From the NCBI RefSeq assembly GCF_003268025.1, contig NZ_QLUW01000001.1, positions 1,922,001 to 1,986,000 of the forward strand: a stretch of 64,000 bases of DNA. The letters are read 5' to 3'. Source of the stretch: Paenibacillus montanisoli. Lineage in GTDB: Bacteria > Bacillota > Bacilli > Paenibacillales > Paenibacillaceae. Shown here in pieces: positions 16,253 through 24,853 of this stretch. A program made the position numbers and the translations under genes. The notes under the pieces were generated by a model. The model saw only the letters and a program-made list of their open reading frames with translations. It had not been told where the DNA came from and ran no database searches. The first letter of the stretch is position 1. Every line of letters begins with the position of its first letter.

Positions 16253-16735
16253 TTAATTAGCTCCTTTTGGTGCCGTTGGATTTTTCTCAACAGAAACGAT
16301 TTCCCCGGTTTCGGCGTTTACAAATACCGCGTAAATTTCGCTCTTATAGCCGTGATCTTTGCCTGCCTTTACTTTCCGTTTCGCTTCGATGATTTCGTCG
16401 TCGGAAAGCTCATCCATTTCTGAATTTGAATAGGTTATAAAATAGAACGTTCCTTCCATGTCTACTCGGGTGCCCAAATCATAGGAAATTTTAAAGCCGC
16501 TTAATGAAACCTTGAATTTTTCTTGAATCGCTTTCTCCGCAGTCACAACCGCTACCTTTAGGCTCACCGGCGCATCTTTGATTTGTGCAATTTCGGGCTG
16601 CTGGTGTTTACCGGTGACCTCCACCTGTTGAGCCTTGTCAAATGAAGAAGCATTAGCCGAAATCACACTGTTTCCTGCAACCAGAACGGCTGCTACTCCT
16701 AGAGTCATTGCTGCAGTGACAAACTTTTTTTTCAT
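16253..16735 (-). CDS. Secreted PepSY-domain protein
   Basis: 160 residues with a Sec signal peptide (about 1-30, ending NSVISANAS), then a PepSY-type domain: VTAEKAIQEKFKVSLSGFKI and, at the end, YAVFVNAETGEIVSVEK. PepSY domains are thought to inhibit or modulate extracytoplasmic proteases or sense envelope state. A strong GGAGGTAA precedes ATG 16735. It is the third gene behind a response regulator and histidine kinase and has its own operator-like repeats upstream at 16816-16834, so it is the likely target of that system. Confidence 0.85.
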   Translation of the reverse strand: MKKKFVTAAMTLGVAAVLVAGNSVISANASSFDKAQQVEVTGKHQQPEIAQIKDAPVSLKVAVVTAEKAIQEKFKVSLSGFKISYDLGTRVDMEGTFYFITYSNSEMDELSDDEIIEAKRKVKAGKDHGYKSEIYAVFVNAETGEIVSVEKNPTAPKGAN

Positions 16736-16781
16736 TGTTGATTACCTCCAATATTTTTTGGTGTTTCGTAGCTACAAACCA

Positions 16782-16834
16782 ACTATAATGGAGCCGCGTA
16801 ATGAACTAATCTTCAAGTTGTAACGGAGTTGTAA
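16782..16834 (-). promoter_or_regulatory. Predicted promoter and response-regulator site of the PepSY gene
   Basis: Two direct copies of AGTTGTAA (plus strand) at 16816-16823 and 16827-16834, exactly 11 bp apart, the spacing used by OmpR/PhoP-type regulators. A TATAGT -10-like hexamer lies at 16787-16782 on the minus strand. The repeats fall inside the last codons of the histidine kinase gene. The same octamer pair occurs upstream of the regulator gene at 18902-18920. Confidence 0.6.
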
Positions 16835-18203
16835 AATAAACGGAGACCCTTGTATATTCATTTTCTTTTGAATCGATTTGTATGTTAGCATGATGGAGCT
16901 GGGCAATCTGATTGCAGATGGATAAGCCAAGCCCAATCCCACCCAGTTCTTTTGAACGGGATCGGTCCACGACATAAAACGCTTCCGTAATTTTCGCAAT
17001 ATCCTTCTCAGGTATGCCTCTGCCATTATCCAAGACTTCAAGCACAACGCCTTCGTGGCCATGGTAACTTCTCAATTTGATCATCCCCCCGGACGAGGAA
17101 GCTTTGATGCTGTTTTCAACAAAATTAATGAACATGGACTGCAGTAGCTCCTGATCCCCATAGACTTCATCGGCCAAGCATTCACGTATGATCGTCATCT
17201 GCTTTGCCTCTAGATGATGCCGCTCCATATTTGCCACATATGAAAACAGTTTCTCGATATCAACGGGTTTCAAGGCAATCTCTTCACTCTTCAAATATAA
17301 CAATTGCATCAATTTTCCTGAGAGAACATCAAGCCGCGCAATATGCTCATAAATGTACTGGACCGCCATTTTCCTTTCTTCCTCATTATGATTGGCATGA
17401 TTTAAAAACTCGCTATATCCCTTAATAGCCGTAATAGGTGTTTTTAGTTCATGAGTGAGGTTGTTGATGAATATTTCTTTGTCTTCGCTCGCCTTGTTGA
17501 TCGTGTCAATATGATTGGAAACAGCATCAGCCATCCTGTTAAAATCTTGGGCTAATTCCCCAAATTCGTCGTTTGCTCCCACTTTCACTCGTTGATCATA
17601 CGCTCCTGCGGCAATCGCCTTTACGCCTTTGTTTAACCTGCGAATAGGTGCGGTCAATTGAATTAAAAGAAAAATAAGCGCCGCCGATAAAATCAATGAA
17701 ATCACAATGCTCAATTTAATGAAGTACTGCCGTAAAGTAACATGATAGTCTTGCAAATACTCCGATTTTCTTGACATAACGAGTCTTAAGCCCTGGAATT
17801 CCATTTTCCCGCCGATAAACAACCATAGCTCGTCATTCATTTTTCTGTAAACGGAATGGTATGGATCTCCCCGCAGCTCTGCCCGATCCCCTGTGAATTG
17901 ATAGGCATTGGAAAAGATCAATTGATCCGCTTGGTAAACCTCTAAAAGGATATCCTCTTTATAATAATTTTCCGCAAAACTAGCGATTACCGTTTCATAG
18001 TTGGTGCTGCCCGTGCTTTCCTTATATACGCCAAGGATATAGCTTAATGAATTTTCAATGCTCCCGTATACGCTCACACCTCTTGAGATATCCAACTGTT
18101 CGTTTAATTGGTAGCTCTTTTTGAGAAGAGCATAGGCTCCGAGGTCGAAGGCGATCAGAAATACAATCAACACGCTCAGATACGTTTTCTGCCAGAATTT
18201 CAC
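16806..18203 (-). CDS. Sensor histidine kinase with HAMP domain (OmpR-type partner)
   Basis: 465-residue membrane kinase: helix 1 at about 8-27, extracytoplasmic domain of about 135 residues, helix 2 at about 163-183, HAMP at about 184-235, phosphoacceptor His251 in NNLTHELKTPITAIKGY, and a GHKL ATPase with NFVENSIKASSSGG, DNGRGIPEKDI and GGIGLGLSICNQIAQ. Start is GTG, three bases after the regulator stop, so the pair is one transcription unit. The linked PepSY gene suggests an envelope or protease-related signal; this is inference from context. Confidence 0.93.
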   Translation of the reverse strand: MKFWQKTYLSVLIVFLIAFDLGAYALLKKSYQLNEQLDISRGVSVYGSIENSLSYILGVYKESTGSTNYETVIASFAENYYKEDILLEVYQADQLIFSNAYQFTGDRAELRGDPYHSVYRKMNDELWLFIGGKMEFQGLRLVMSRKSEYLQDYHVTLRQYFIKLSIVISLILSAALIFLLIQLTAPIRRLNKGVKAIAAGAYDQRVKVGANDEFGELAQDFNRMADAVSNHIDTINKASEDKEIFINNLTHELKTPITAIKGYSEFLNHANHNEEERKMAVQYIYEHIARLDVLSGKLMQLLYLKSEEIALKPVDIEKLFSYVANMERHHLEAKQMTIIRECLADEVYGDQELLQSMFINFVENSIKASSSGGMIKLRSYHGHEGVVLEVLDNGRGIPEKDIAKITEAFYVVDRSRSKELGGIGLGLSICNQIAQLHHANIQIDSKENEYTRVSVYFTTPLQLED

Positions 18204-18205
18204 CT

Positions 18206-18859
18206 CTACACCTCTAGCCTGTAACCGTATTTATAAACCGTTTTGATCCGGTTCTCCCAATTTAGTTTCTTTCTCAGCTTCTGAATATGCACGTCAACGG
18301 TTCTTGTTTCTCCATAAAAATCGAAACCCCAGGTTTGCTCGATAATTTTCTCGCGGGATAGCGCGATATTTTTATTTTGCACAAGGAGATCTAATAATTG
18401 GAATTCCTTATTGGTTATTTCGATTTCTTGTCCATGGACAGTCACAATATGCTTTTCCAAATCTACTATGGTGTCATCCAGCCTAAATTCGTTTGCGGCC
18501 TTTTGGTTTCTTCTTAATACGACATGGATGCGAGCAATGAGTTCTACTGCTTCAAAAGGCTTGACTATATAATCTTCCGCTCCGATCTCCAAGCCATGCA
18601 CTTTATCAGAAACCGTATTTCTTGCGGTTAAGAAGATAACCGGTACGCCCCGTTTCACAATATCCTGCACGATTTCAAAGCCGTCCCTGCCAGGCAGCAT
18701 CACGTCCAGGATGACTAAATCGATTCGCATTTCATTTAATGTGTTCAATACTTGATCTCCACTATACAATTGAACATACTCATGCCCGACCATCTTTATA
18801 TTTAAGGCAATCAAATCGTTAATTGCCTTCTCATCATCTACAATCAGTATTTTCGCCAT
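18206..18859 (-). CDS. Response regulator, OmpR/PhoB family
   Basis: 217 residues: receiver domain with Asp8-Asp9, phospho-acceptor Asp52 (LVILDVMLPGRDG), Thr and Lys positions in FLTARN and YIVKPFE, then a winged-helix DNA-binding domain with QLLDLLVQNKNIALSREKI and TRTVDVHIQKLRKKL. First gene of the regulator-kinase-PepSY cluster. Its own upstream region contains the 11-bp-spaced repeat also found in front of the PepSY gene, which points to autoregulation. Confidence 0.93.
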   Translation of the reverse strand: MAKILIVDDEKAINDLIALNIKMVGHEYVQLYSGDQVLNTLNEMRIDLVILDVMLPGRDGFEIVQDIVKRGVPVIFLTARNTVSDKVHGLEIGAEDYIVKPFEAVELIARIHVVLRRNQKAANEFRLDDTIVDLEKHIVTVHGQEIEITNKEFQLLDLLVQNKNIALSREKIIEQTWGFDFYGETRTVDVHIQKLRKKLNWENRIKTVYKYGYRLEV

Positions 18860-18901
18860 AAGAATACACCCCTACGTAATGATAGCAATTCGGTAATTGA
18901 A

Positions 18902-18920
18902 AGTTATCATAGAGTTGTAA
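18902..18920 (-). promoter_or_regulatory. Predicted autoregulatory site of the PepSY-linked response regulator
   Basis: AGTTATCA at 18902-18909 and AGTTGTAA at 18913-18920, spaced 11 bp, 43 bp upstream of the regulator start. It is the partner of the repeat at 16816-16834. Confidence 0.55.
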
Positions 18921-19004
18921 AATTCTTTATTCTATAGTCTTAATCCATATCAGTTTATCCATTCAAAAGAGATGAAATACAGACAGACTGATTCGCCTCT
19001 AATT

Positions 19005-19042
19005 AAAAAACCTTGGATCGTGTTATACGACCCAAGGTTTTA
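19005..19042 (-). terminator. Terminator after the APH-like gene
   Basis: Inverted repeat AAACCTTGGATCGT/ACGACCCAAGGTTT. About 20 contiguous bases of its right arm and flank are identical to those of the PepSY terminator at 16222-16242. Confidence 0.8.
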
Positions 19043-19052
19043 TGATTTTGTG

Positions 19053-20018
19053 TTACCAAGCAGCTTCCTCCGCCAAGATACCTTGAAACAACTTGATGGC
19101 CTCCACCTTGGTTTCTTCTCCTAAATCATCCCTGATCCATACGGTTCGAGCACACTCAATTAGATCTTGAAGGACCCTTTCTAAACGGTAGTAGGCGAGC
19201 ACCTTCTCATCAACCTCTACGGCTCCGTACCCCTGAAAAAATGCCTGGGCATATGGATGACTGACAAAAATGAAATCACGCTCTTTGGGAGCGAGCATCA
19301 CCTCGTCCCAATCGATTACAAACACTTGCCCAACCTGATCTCGGATCAAATTGGCCGGATGCAGATCCGCGTGACAAATTACATACGGGATTGTTCGCGA
19401 CTGGAGCAACCCTGCCAGCTTTTCCAATGAAGTCAACTTCGAGTGTATCGTCAACCTATGCTCTACCCAAGAAGCATGTAGTGTGCGATCCAATGTACTT
19501 CCGCTTTCAAAGAGTGCAAGTTGTTCCTCAAAGTACCGTATCCATCGAACATATTCCGTCGGATCAAAGGTCTCCTGTCGGAGCGGCTTAAATCCTTCAG
19601 GCGGCAAAATGATCTGGTGAATCCGTTTTAAGATGGTCCCCAACGTCTTCCACTGCTCGGCTAACATCCCGATGAAGCTTGACTCTCCGTTGATAAAGGG
19701 ATAGACAACGACAGTCCAATCCTCTAGATGGGTCCACAGGGTACCGCTCCTGGTAGAAAAGGGAGCTACGACGCATGTAATCCCTTGCTCGTTGAGATAT
19801 CGAGGAACGAGATATTGCGGTTCGTATAAAGGCCTAGACGTGACTTTGAGCAAATAGGCGGTTCCATGCTCGCTAATGACATGATACACTGCGGAGCTGT
19901 AATCAAGTCCCAGCGGAAGAAACTCAAGTGTGGCGGGAGTCAAATCATACTGTTCCCTTAGACAAGATCGAAGATGTTCCTCTGAAATCCTCGGTGAATT
20001 GCGAATAGTTCCATTCAT
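19053..20018 (-). CDS. Phosphotransferase of the APH/kinase-like family
   Basis: 321-residue protein with the aminoglycoside-phosphotransferase/choline-kinase fold. The Brenner-type catalytic loop is ICHADLHPANLI (Asp218, His220, Asn223) and the metal-binding Asp236 is in FVIDWDEVMLAPKERD. Length and motifs are intact, so it is probably an active small-molecule kinase. The family includes antibiotic kinases, but also many of unknown substrate; nothing here shows drug resistance. Monocistronic, with its own terminator. Confidence 0.87.
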   Translation of the reverse strand: MNGTIRNSPRISEEHLRSCLREQYDLTPATLEFLPLGLDYSSAVYHVISEHGTAYLLKVTSRPLYEPQYLVPRYLNEQGITCVVAPFSTRSGTLWTHLEDWTVVVYPFINGESSFIGMLAEQWKTLGTILKRIHQIILPPEGFKPLRQETFDPTEYVRWIRYFEEQLALFESGSTLDRTLHASWVEHRLTIHSKLTSLEKLAGLLQSRTIPYVICHADLHPANLIRDQVGQVFVIDWDEVMLAPKERDFIFVSHPYAQAFFQGYGAVEVDEKVLAYYRLERVLQDLIECARTVWIRDDLGEETKVEAIKLFQGILAEEAAW

Positions 20019-20083
20019 CCCTTCTTTGACAACGAATGCTTCCAGACAATCTTACCCTTTAGTTGAAGCTACTTGAGATACAA

Positions 20084-20827
20084 TTACTGTTCAAGTCCTT
20101 CAAAATTGCATCGCCAATCAGACACCCATGCGGGAAAATACCCTAATCGGTGAGCTACTCTCTGTGAAGCAATGTTACTGGCGATGACATCATAACTCGG
20201 TATCTCTCCACGTTCCAATATTTCCATAGTTAACCTGTTTACTAGATAACTAGCCAATCCCAAATTACGATATTCGGGTAATACTTCTATGCCAATTTGC
20301 CACAGTTTTGCACAGGTTTTGCTTGCTCCTGCCACACCGACAATTTCCCCATCTTACTTTGCAAGCACAGCTAGATCAGTCTGCCAGGGAAGATTCGTAT
20401 CATATATTATTGCTTCATTGAATCTTGCAACATCAAATAAACGGACCACTTCTTCTCGCTTAATCAGTTCAAATGAAAAAAAATTCGGCGGTGACATTGG
20501 CTTTATTCTTTTTACATCAGGCAGAAAATGCAAGTAAAGACCTCTGATAAATGGTAAGGAGAATACGGTATCCCTGTTAATGCCCTGCATCTGTGTTTTT
20601 GCAATGAACAACCGTTCGGGTGTAGCCGATACTACAATTGATTTTCCCATGGACAGGATTTCGAAATACCGTGCCTTCCTCGGGAATGGTCTGCATCCGG
20701 GATTTTCTTTAGCTTCAACAAAAATAATGCTGTCCTTTTCGCCGTTCAGGTCATCGATTGAGCAATTCAGGTCAATTGCAAGTTGTGATTGCACGTTGAA
20801 CAGCATTACTTTTTGTGTCATCATCAT
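20084..20827 (-). pseudogene. GNAT acetyltransferase gene interrupted by a single in-frame TAA
   Basis: Two same-frame halves are separated only by TAA at 20356-20354. The N-terminal half runs from ATG 20827 (AAGGAAGGATAACG upstream) to LPWQTDLAVLAK; the C-terminal half continues DGEIVGVAGASKTCAKLW and contains the acetyl-CoA-binding motif EVLPEYRNLGLASYLVN. Together about 247 codons, a normal length for a two-domain GNAT protein. No frameshift or deletion is needed, so the break is one substitution (for example CAA or GAA to TAA), or a sequencing error, or a read-through case. The rest of the frame shows no further decay, implying a recent event. Confidence 0.85.
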
Positions 20828-20956
20828 CGTTATCCTTCCTTTTTCTTCATAACTCCATAATACCACAATATGGATGGGTTCTTTTGTTTGAGTGAGACGA
20901 TGAGATCTCGCATAAACGTGACCGTATCGATTATTATTTGGTGCCATTAATCCGAT

Positions 20957-20983
20957 AAAAAAAAGCCCGCGAATTACGCGGAC
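20957..20983 (-). terminator. Terminator overlapping the stop codon of the 20974 gene
   Basis: Hairpin GTCCGCG-TAATT-CGCGGGC on the minus strand followed by seven or more T. The loop contains the gene's TAA stop. Core of the dispersed fold-back repeat family. Confidence 0.8.
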
Positions 20984-21336
20984 TCAACGGCTACATCATA
21001 TTTCTCGGCAACCTTCATCAAATATTGTTCGATATTATCGTAATCCCCGACCTTGTTGCTGGCGATGACGATTGGATCATCGACGCCTCTGATGTGCATT
21101 TCGATCGCTTTCACCTCAACGGTGCGAAGAAGCTTCCTTACCTTTTCCTTCACCCTCACCAATCGCTCAAGCTTGTAATATTCGATCGTTTGGGCGTCAG
21201 TTCCCTTTTCCAGCTTTAACATCATTTCTTCTGCATCCAGATTCACATCTACTGCTTGTGGCAATTCAATCATCCTCCCTTGTTTCCAAATGGATAGCGT
21301 CATGTCTGCCGGCTTATCATCAATTAACCCATTCAT
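20974..21336 (-). CDS. Hypothetical cytoplasmic protein
   Basis: About 120 residues, no signal or membrane segment, with alternating beta strands and a C-terminal amphipathic helix (NIEQYLMKVAEKYDVAV). Not recognised; the layout could be a PH-like or single alpha/beta domain, but this is a guess. I prefer ATG 21336 with AAGGTGAG ten bases upstream; GTG 21351 is the alternative and would add five residues. Confidence 0.6.
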   Translation of the reverse strand: MNGLIDDKPADMTLSIWKQGRMIELPQAVDVNLDAEEMMLKLEKGTDAQTIEYYKLERLVRVKEKVRKLLRTVEVKAIEMHIRGVDDPIVIASNKVGDYDNIEQYLMKVAEKYDVAVESA

Positions 21337-21385
21337 GGCACTTTGACTCACCTTGCTCCAACTCCCCAGCCCACTTTCGCCTCTG

Positions 21386-21449
21386 GCGCGGGTCGGACTT
21401 CATTCGGAAACTGACAAAAACAAAAAAAGATCCGCGGAAATCGCGGATC
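21386..21449 (-). terminator. Repeat arm and terminator after the small hydrophilic genes
   Basis: 21386-21416 shares GTCGGACTTCATTCGGA with the dispersed fold-back repeat. 21429-21449 is a perfect hairpin GATCCGCG/CGCGGATC with a seven-T tail on the minus strand. Confidence 0.75.
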
Positions 21450-21482
21450 CACCAATTGTTACCAGCTTATCTACAAGGATAT

Positions 21483-21641
21483 TTAGGTTTGGTCTAGTAC
21501 TCCTGTAGTCTCCTGTGATGCGATTTGTTTCTGAGCTTTGGCAACTTCATTATTTTCGTGGTTAAATTCGTTGTTTTCGCTGAATTTACTATTGTTTTTC
21601 TGGTTCTGTTCTTGTTGCGATAATGCTTCTTGTTCCTTCAT
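21483..21641 (-). CDS. Small hydrophilic Asn/Gln/Glu-rich protein
   Basis: 52 residues from ATG 21641, beginning MKEQEALSQQEQNQKNNSKF, without any hydrophobic segment or cysteine and probably disordered. GAGGGAGGAT sits before the start. The longer frame to 21668 overlaps the neighbour's stop. It follows a second hydrophilic acidic protein gene on the same strand. Composition resembles small spore or stress proteins of Bacilli but there is no diagnostic motif. Confidence 0.5.
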   Translation of the reverse strand: MKEQEALSQQEQNQKNNSKFSENNEFNHENNEVAKAQKQIASQETTGVLDQT

Positions 21642-21673
21642 CATATCCTCCCTCTGCAAGCCGCGCATCGATC

Positions 21674-21901
21674 TTATTCTTGTTCGGTATCCATATTGGC
21701 TGCGACATCAAAAACATTAGATTCCGGCACTTGTGTCATGTCTTCCGTTTGTTGTACCCATTTTCCCATATTCCGGTACCAGTCTTCAAAAGAAGCATCC
21801 AGTTGCTGCTCGCGCCCAAGGTCCTCATTAACATCTGAATCAAATTCCGTATTTTTATTGAGATTGCTATTGGTCGGTTCTTGCTTTGATTGTCTTTCCA
21901 T
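21674..21901 (-). CDS. Small acidic hydrophilic protein
   Basis: 75 residues, acidic, with a single amphipathic stretch DASFEDWYRNMGKWVQQTED flanked by disordered ends. No family recognised. It is followed within 35 bp by another small hydrophilic protein gene and the two share a terminator at 21429-21449. Functions cannot be assigned; a coat or stress role would be speculation. Confidence 0.55.
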   Translation of the reverse strand: MERQSKQEPTNSNLNKNTEFDSDVNEDLGREQQLDASFEDWYRNMGKWVQQTEDMTQVPESNVFDVAANMDTEQE

Positions 21902-21966
21902 TCCTTTTCACCATCCCTCGCTTTAGGCTGGATTAATGAATGTACAATTATGTATGAAAAGTTATT

Positions 21967-23187
21967 TTACTCCGGATTCGACCCTTTCGTTTCCATCCCC
22001 AAAACCAGCACGGCGAAGGCTCCGATCAATATGGCAACGAAAAATATCATGAAAATGGATAACAGGGGCATTTCCCTCCCAACCAGCATGCCGACAAGAA
22101 ACGGTCCGATAACTCCTCCGACGCGCCCGAAGGAAGCCGCCAAACCGACGCCGGTGGATCGGATCGAGGTAGGGTACAGCTCGGGCGTATAAGCGTACAT
22201 GGCCCCCCAAGCTCCGAGATTAAAGAACGAAAGACAAATTCCTGCGGTAAGCAGCGATGTCACCGTCTGGGCCGAGCCGAACCAAATCGCGCTTGCCGCA
22301 GTGAACAGCAAATAGGTAACGAGCACAAATTTGCGCCCGAATCGTTCGATGAAATAAGCTGCGGTGAAATATCCGGGAAGCTGGGCGAGCGTCATGATCA
22401 GAACGTACTGAAAGCTTTTCACGAGCCCAAAGCCCTTGAGCACCATCACCGTCGGCAGCCAAAGGAATACCCCATAGTAGGAAAACACGACCGTAAACCA
22501 CAAAATCCAAAGCATCACAGTTGATTTGCGATACTCGGCCGACCAAATTAATGCCACGCGTTCTCCGATCGGCGGTTTTCGGGCATCTTGATCTACATAG
22601 CGAGGCGAATCCTGAATGGCCTGTCTGAGATATAACGCATAAACGGCCGGAATCGCGCCTATGACGAACGCTATCCTCCAGCCGAAATGAGGTATGACGA
22701 AGTAGGAGATCAGAGCCGCGAAGATCCATCCTGCTGCCCAGAAGCTTTCCAGGAGTACGACAGCACGTCCCCTTTCTTCGGTAGGCATCGTCTCGGAAAC
22801 GAGCGTGGAAGCAACAGGGAGTTCTCCCCCGAGGCCGAATCCGGTTATGAAACGCAGAATGCACAGAATGACAAAGCTTCCCGCCAAAGCAGAAAGCCCG
22901 CTAGCGGCCGAGAAGATGAGAAGCGTATACAGCAGCACAGCCTTGCGGCCGTACTGGTCTGCAAGCAATCCGGCCACAGCGGCACCGGCAGCCATTCCGA
23001 TCGAGTTGATCGCAGTCAAGAGACCGATCTGCTGCGCCTTCAAATGCCATTCCGCGGCTAATGCCGTCACAATGAATGAAATGATGCCCACGTCCATCGC
23101 ATCGAACAGCCAGCTTAAGCCAACGCGGAACAGAAACCTCTTTTGATTAGAATCGTTGAGTAGAGCGGTTTTTTCCATTTCAAGCAC
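21967..23187 (-). CDS. niaP: MFS transporter, niacin/nicotinamide transporter NiaP-like (YceI)
   Basis: 406-residue major facilitator with 12 membrane helices. The start of the mature part, RVGLSWLFDAMDVGIISFIV, the loop GLLADQYGRKAVLL, GGELPVASTLVSE with RGR, and GAWGAMYAYTPELYPTSIR follow Bacillus subtilis YceI (NiaP) closely through the whole length. The expected function is uptake of niacin for NAD synthesis. No NiaR-type operator was recognised. An unexplained dispersed repeat lies directly upstream (23198-23251). Confidence 0.82.
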   Translation of the reverse strand: MLEMEKTALLNDSNQKRFLFRVGLSWLFDAMDVGIISFIVTALAAEWHLKAQQIGLLTAINSIGMAAGAAVAGLLADQYGRKAVLLYTLLIFSAASGLSALAGSFVILCILRFITGFGLGGELPVASTLVSETMPTEERGRAVVLLESFWAAGWIFAALISYFVIPHFGWRIAFVIGAIPAVYALYLRQAIQDSPRYVDQDARKPPIGERVALIWSAEYRKSTVMLWILWFTVVFSYYGVFLWLPTVMVLKGFGLVKSFQYVLIMTLAQLPGYFTAAYFIERFGRKFVLVTYLLFTAASAIWFGSAQTVTSLLTAGICLSFFNLGAWGAMYAYTPELYPTSIRSTGVGLAASFGRVGGVIGPFLVGMLVGREMPLLSIFMIFFVAILIGAFAVLVLGMETKGSNPE

Positions 23188-23197
23188 TCCTCCCGGT

Positions 23198-23251
23198 CTT
23201 CCGAATTAAGCATACCTGTATGATTGTCAAATACTTCCTCATTGATTCCGC
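23198..23251. repeat. Dispersed 54-bp repeat, copy 1
   Basis: Starts CTTCCGAATTAAG and ends GATTCCG; about 80 percent identical by eye to 37343-37396, same orientation. It lies 11 bp upstream of the niaP start. The second copy lies upstream of a response regulator gene. No inverted repeat or coding potential seen. Confidence 0.6.
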
Positions 23252-23273
23252 GTGTATCGGCCATTTCCCCAAC

Positions 23274-23318
23274 AAAAAAACACCCCGCTTGTTAGATGGC
23301 ATCTAACAAACGGGGTGC
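23274..23318 (-). terminator. Terminator after the Bcr/CflA transporter gene
   Basis: Long near-perfect hairpin CACCCCG-CTTGTTAGATG with complement CATCTAACAA-CGGGGTG and seven T on the minus strand. Confidence 0.88.
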
Positions 23319-23339
23319 AGTTCATTTACGCGGCCTTTC

Positions 23340-24560
23340 TTACGTATCGGCTGTAGCATTAGATGTCGATCCTTGTCCAGACCGTCCCAGTAAAAAGTAT
23401 GCGAGCATTGCAGTGGTGCTCGACGCGAGTATAATGAGGCCCAATGGAACGGCGGTATCTTCTCCTGCAATGCCAACGAGCGGAGCGACAACCGCACCTA
23501 GAAGGAATGGAACGACGCCAAGCAATGCAGCTGCACTACCTGCCATGTGAGCTTGACCCTCCATCGCAAGAGGAAATGCAGCCGTTGATGTAATACCGAT
23601 TGCAGCTACAAAGAAAAACAATGGAATCACCAATGAGAAAAGCGGTCCATGGACCGTGGCTACCACTAAAACAGCGACGCTAGCCAATAAGGCAAGCCCT
23701 AAGCCGAATAAGAGGAAGGCTTGTTCGGATACGCGATGCGCCATCCGTCCTACGATTTGGGAGCCGATGATTAGGCTGATGCCGTTCGACCCGAACAGAA
23801 GAGCAAATACGGTGGGGCTGACCCCATAGATATTTTGATAAATAAAGGGCGTTCCCGAAACGTACGCGAATACCCCCGCGATCATAATGCCCTGAGCCAG
23901 CATGTATCCTAAAAATTGGCGATCTTTCAAGAGCAAACCATAGCTGCGCAGCTGAAACGCGAAATTTATAGGACCTCGTTTAGCCGTAGGCAGCGTTTCC
24001 CGAAGACGCCATTTGGTCATCGAAAATAAGTACGTTCCAAGCAGAGCCAACGCGATAAAGACGCCGATCCAAGACGTTAATGAAAGCATGCCGCTGCCTG
24101 CGACCGGAGCCGCGAGGGGTCCCAAATTGCCAACAAGCACCAGCAACGAGAAAAATTTGGTTAGCTCGTTACCGCTGTACAAGTCCCGTGCAATCGCGCG
24201 AGAGATGACAATGCCCGCTGAAGCTGCAAAACCCTGCACAAACCGGAATGCGATCAATAGCCCTATATTGGGCGAAAATGCACATGCGAGCGATGAGGCG
24301 ACGTAAAAGGCCATCGAAATAAGCAATGGATTTCGCCTGCCGTATACATCGCTTAGCGAGCCCATCACGAGTTGGCCTACGCCGAGTCCCAGTAAACAAG
24401 CGGTTAGACTGAACTGGACTAGTGATGCAGTTGAATCGAATTGCTCTACAATCTCCGGGAATGCCGGCAAATACATATCGATAGTAAATGGCCCTAGTGT
24501 CGAAAATAAGCCCAGCAGCAAAGCCAGTCTAACTACGGACTGATCGCTGTTATTGGCCAT
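23340..24560 (-). CDS. Bcr/CflA family multidrug efflux MFS transporter
   Basis: 406 residues with 12 membrane helices. Bcr/CflA signature features: GPFTIDMYLPAFPEIVEQF in helix 1, LLGLGVGQLVMGSLSDVYGRRNPL in the first cytoplasmic loop, and RFVQGFAASAGIVISRAIARD in helices 4-5. Proton-driven export of drugs such as bicyclomycin or of amino acids and peptides is known for the family; the substrate here is unknown. Monocistronic. A short GC-rich inverted repeat lies about 45 bp upstream. Confidence 0.87.
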   Translation of the reverse strand: MANNSDQSVVRLALLLGLFSTLGPFTIDMYLPAFPEIVEQFDSTASLVQFSLTACLLGLGVGQLVMGSLSDVYGRRNPLLISMAFYVASSLACAFSPNIGLLIAFRFVQGFAASAGIVISRAIARDLYSGNELTKFFSLLVLVGNLGPLAAPVAGSGMLSLTSWIGVFIALALLGTYLFSMTKWRLRETLPTAKRGPINFAFQLRSYGLLLKDRQFLGYMLAQGIMIAGVFAYVSGTPFIYQNIYGVSPTVFALLFGSNGISLIIGSQIVGRMAHRVSEQAFLLFGLGLALLASVAVLVVATVHGPLFSLVIPLFFFVAAIGITSTAAFPLAMEGQAHMAGSAAALLGVVPFLLGAVVAPLVGIAGEDTAVPLGLIILASSTTAMLAYFLLGRSGQGSTSNATADT

Positions 24561-24603
24561 GACAATCTCCCCTATTCTTCTTCAAAATGTCCAACTAAAG
24601 AGA

Positions 24604-24625
24604 GGCACGCCGATAATGGCGTGCC
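24604..24625. promoter_or_regulatory. Inverted repeat upstream of the Bcr/CflA gene
   Basis: Perfect GGCACGCC-6-GGCGTGCC with no T-run on either side. It lies 44 bp upstream of the transporter start and 230 bp upstream of the divergent NlpC/P60 gene. It could be a repressor site. No other feature was recognised in 24561-24853; the 62-codon minus-strand frame there has no ribosome-binding site. Confidence 0.35.
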
Positions 24626-24853
24626 CCATAATAGTAGTAAGAATATAAGAGCGGAGCGGGAACGTCAAGCCCCAATCTTGCTTGATTTCGACAGGCTGGA
24701 TACCCCTGTTCGCAATCTATCTTTCAAGTCTGAGTAAATTCTCACTATTTTCTCATAAAGTGCCAAAATGGCCGTTCTAACGGAAATTTTTCTCTCAGAG
24801 GAAAAGATTAGGATTTTGGATATGTGATAGATTGAAATCCGGGAGGGATTCAC

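Noticed and set aside
24665..24853. 62-codon minus-strand frame upstream of the NlpC/P60 gene
   Set aside because: No ribosome-binding site, and it covers the region where the NlpC/P60 promoter must lie.
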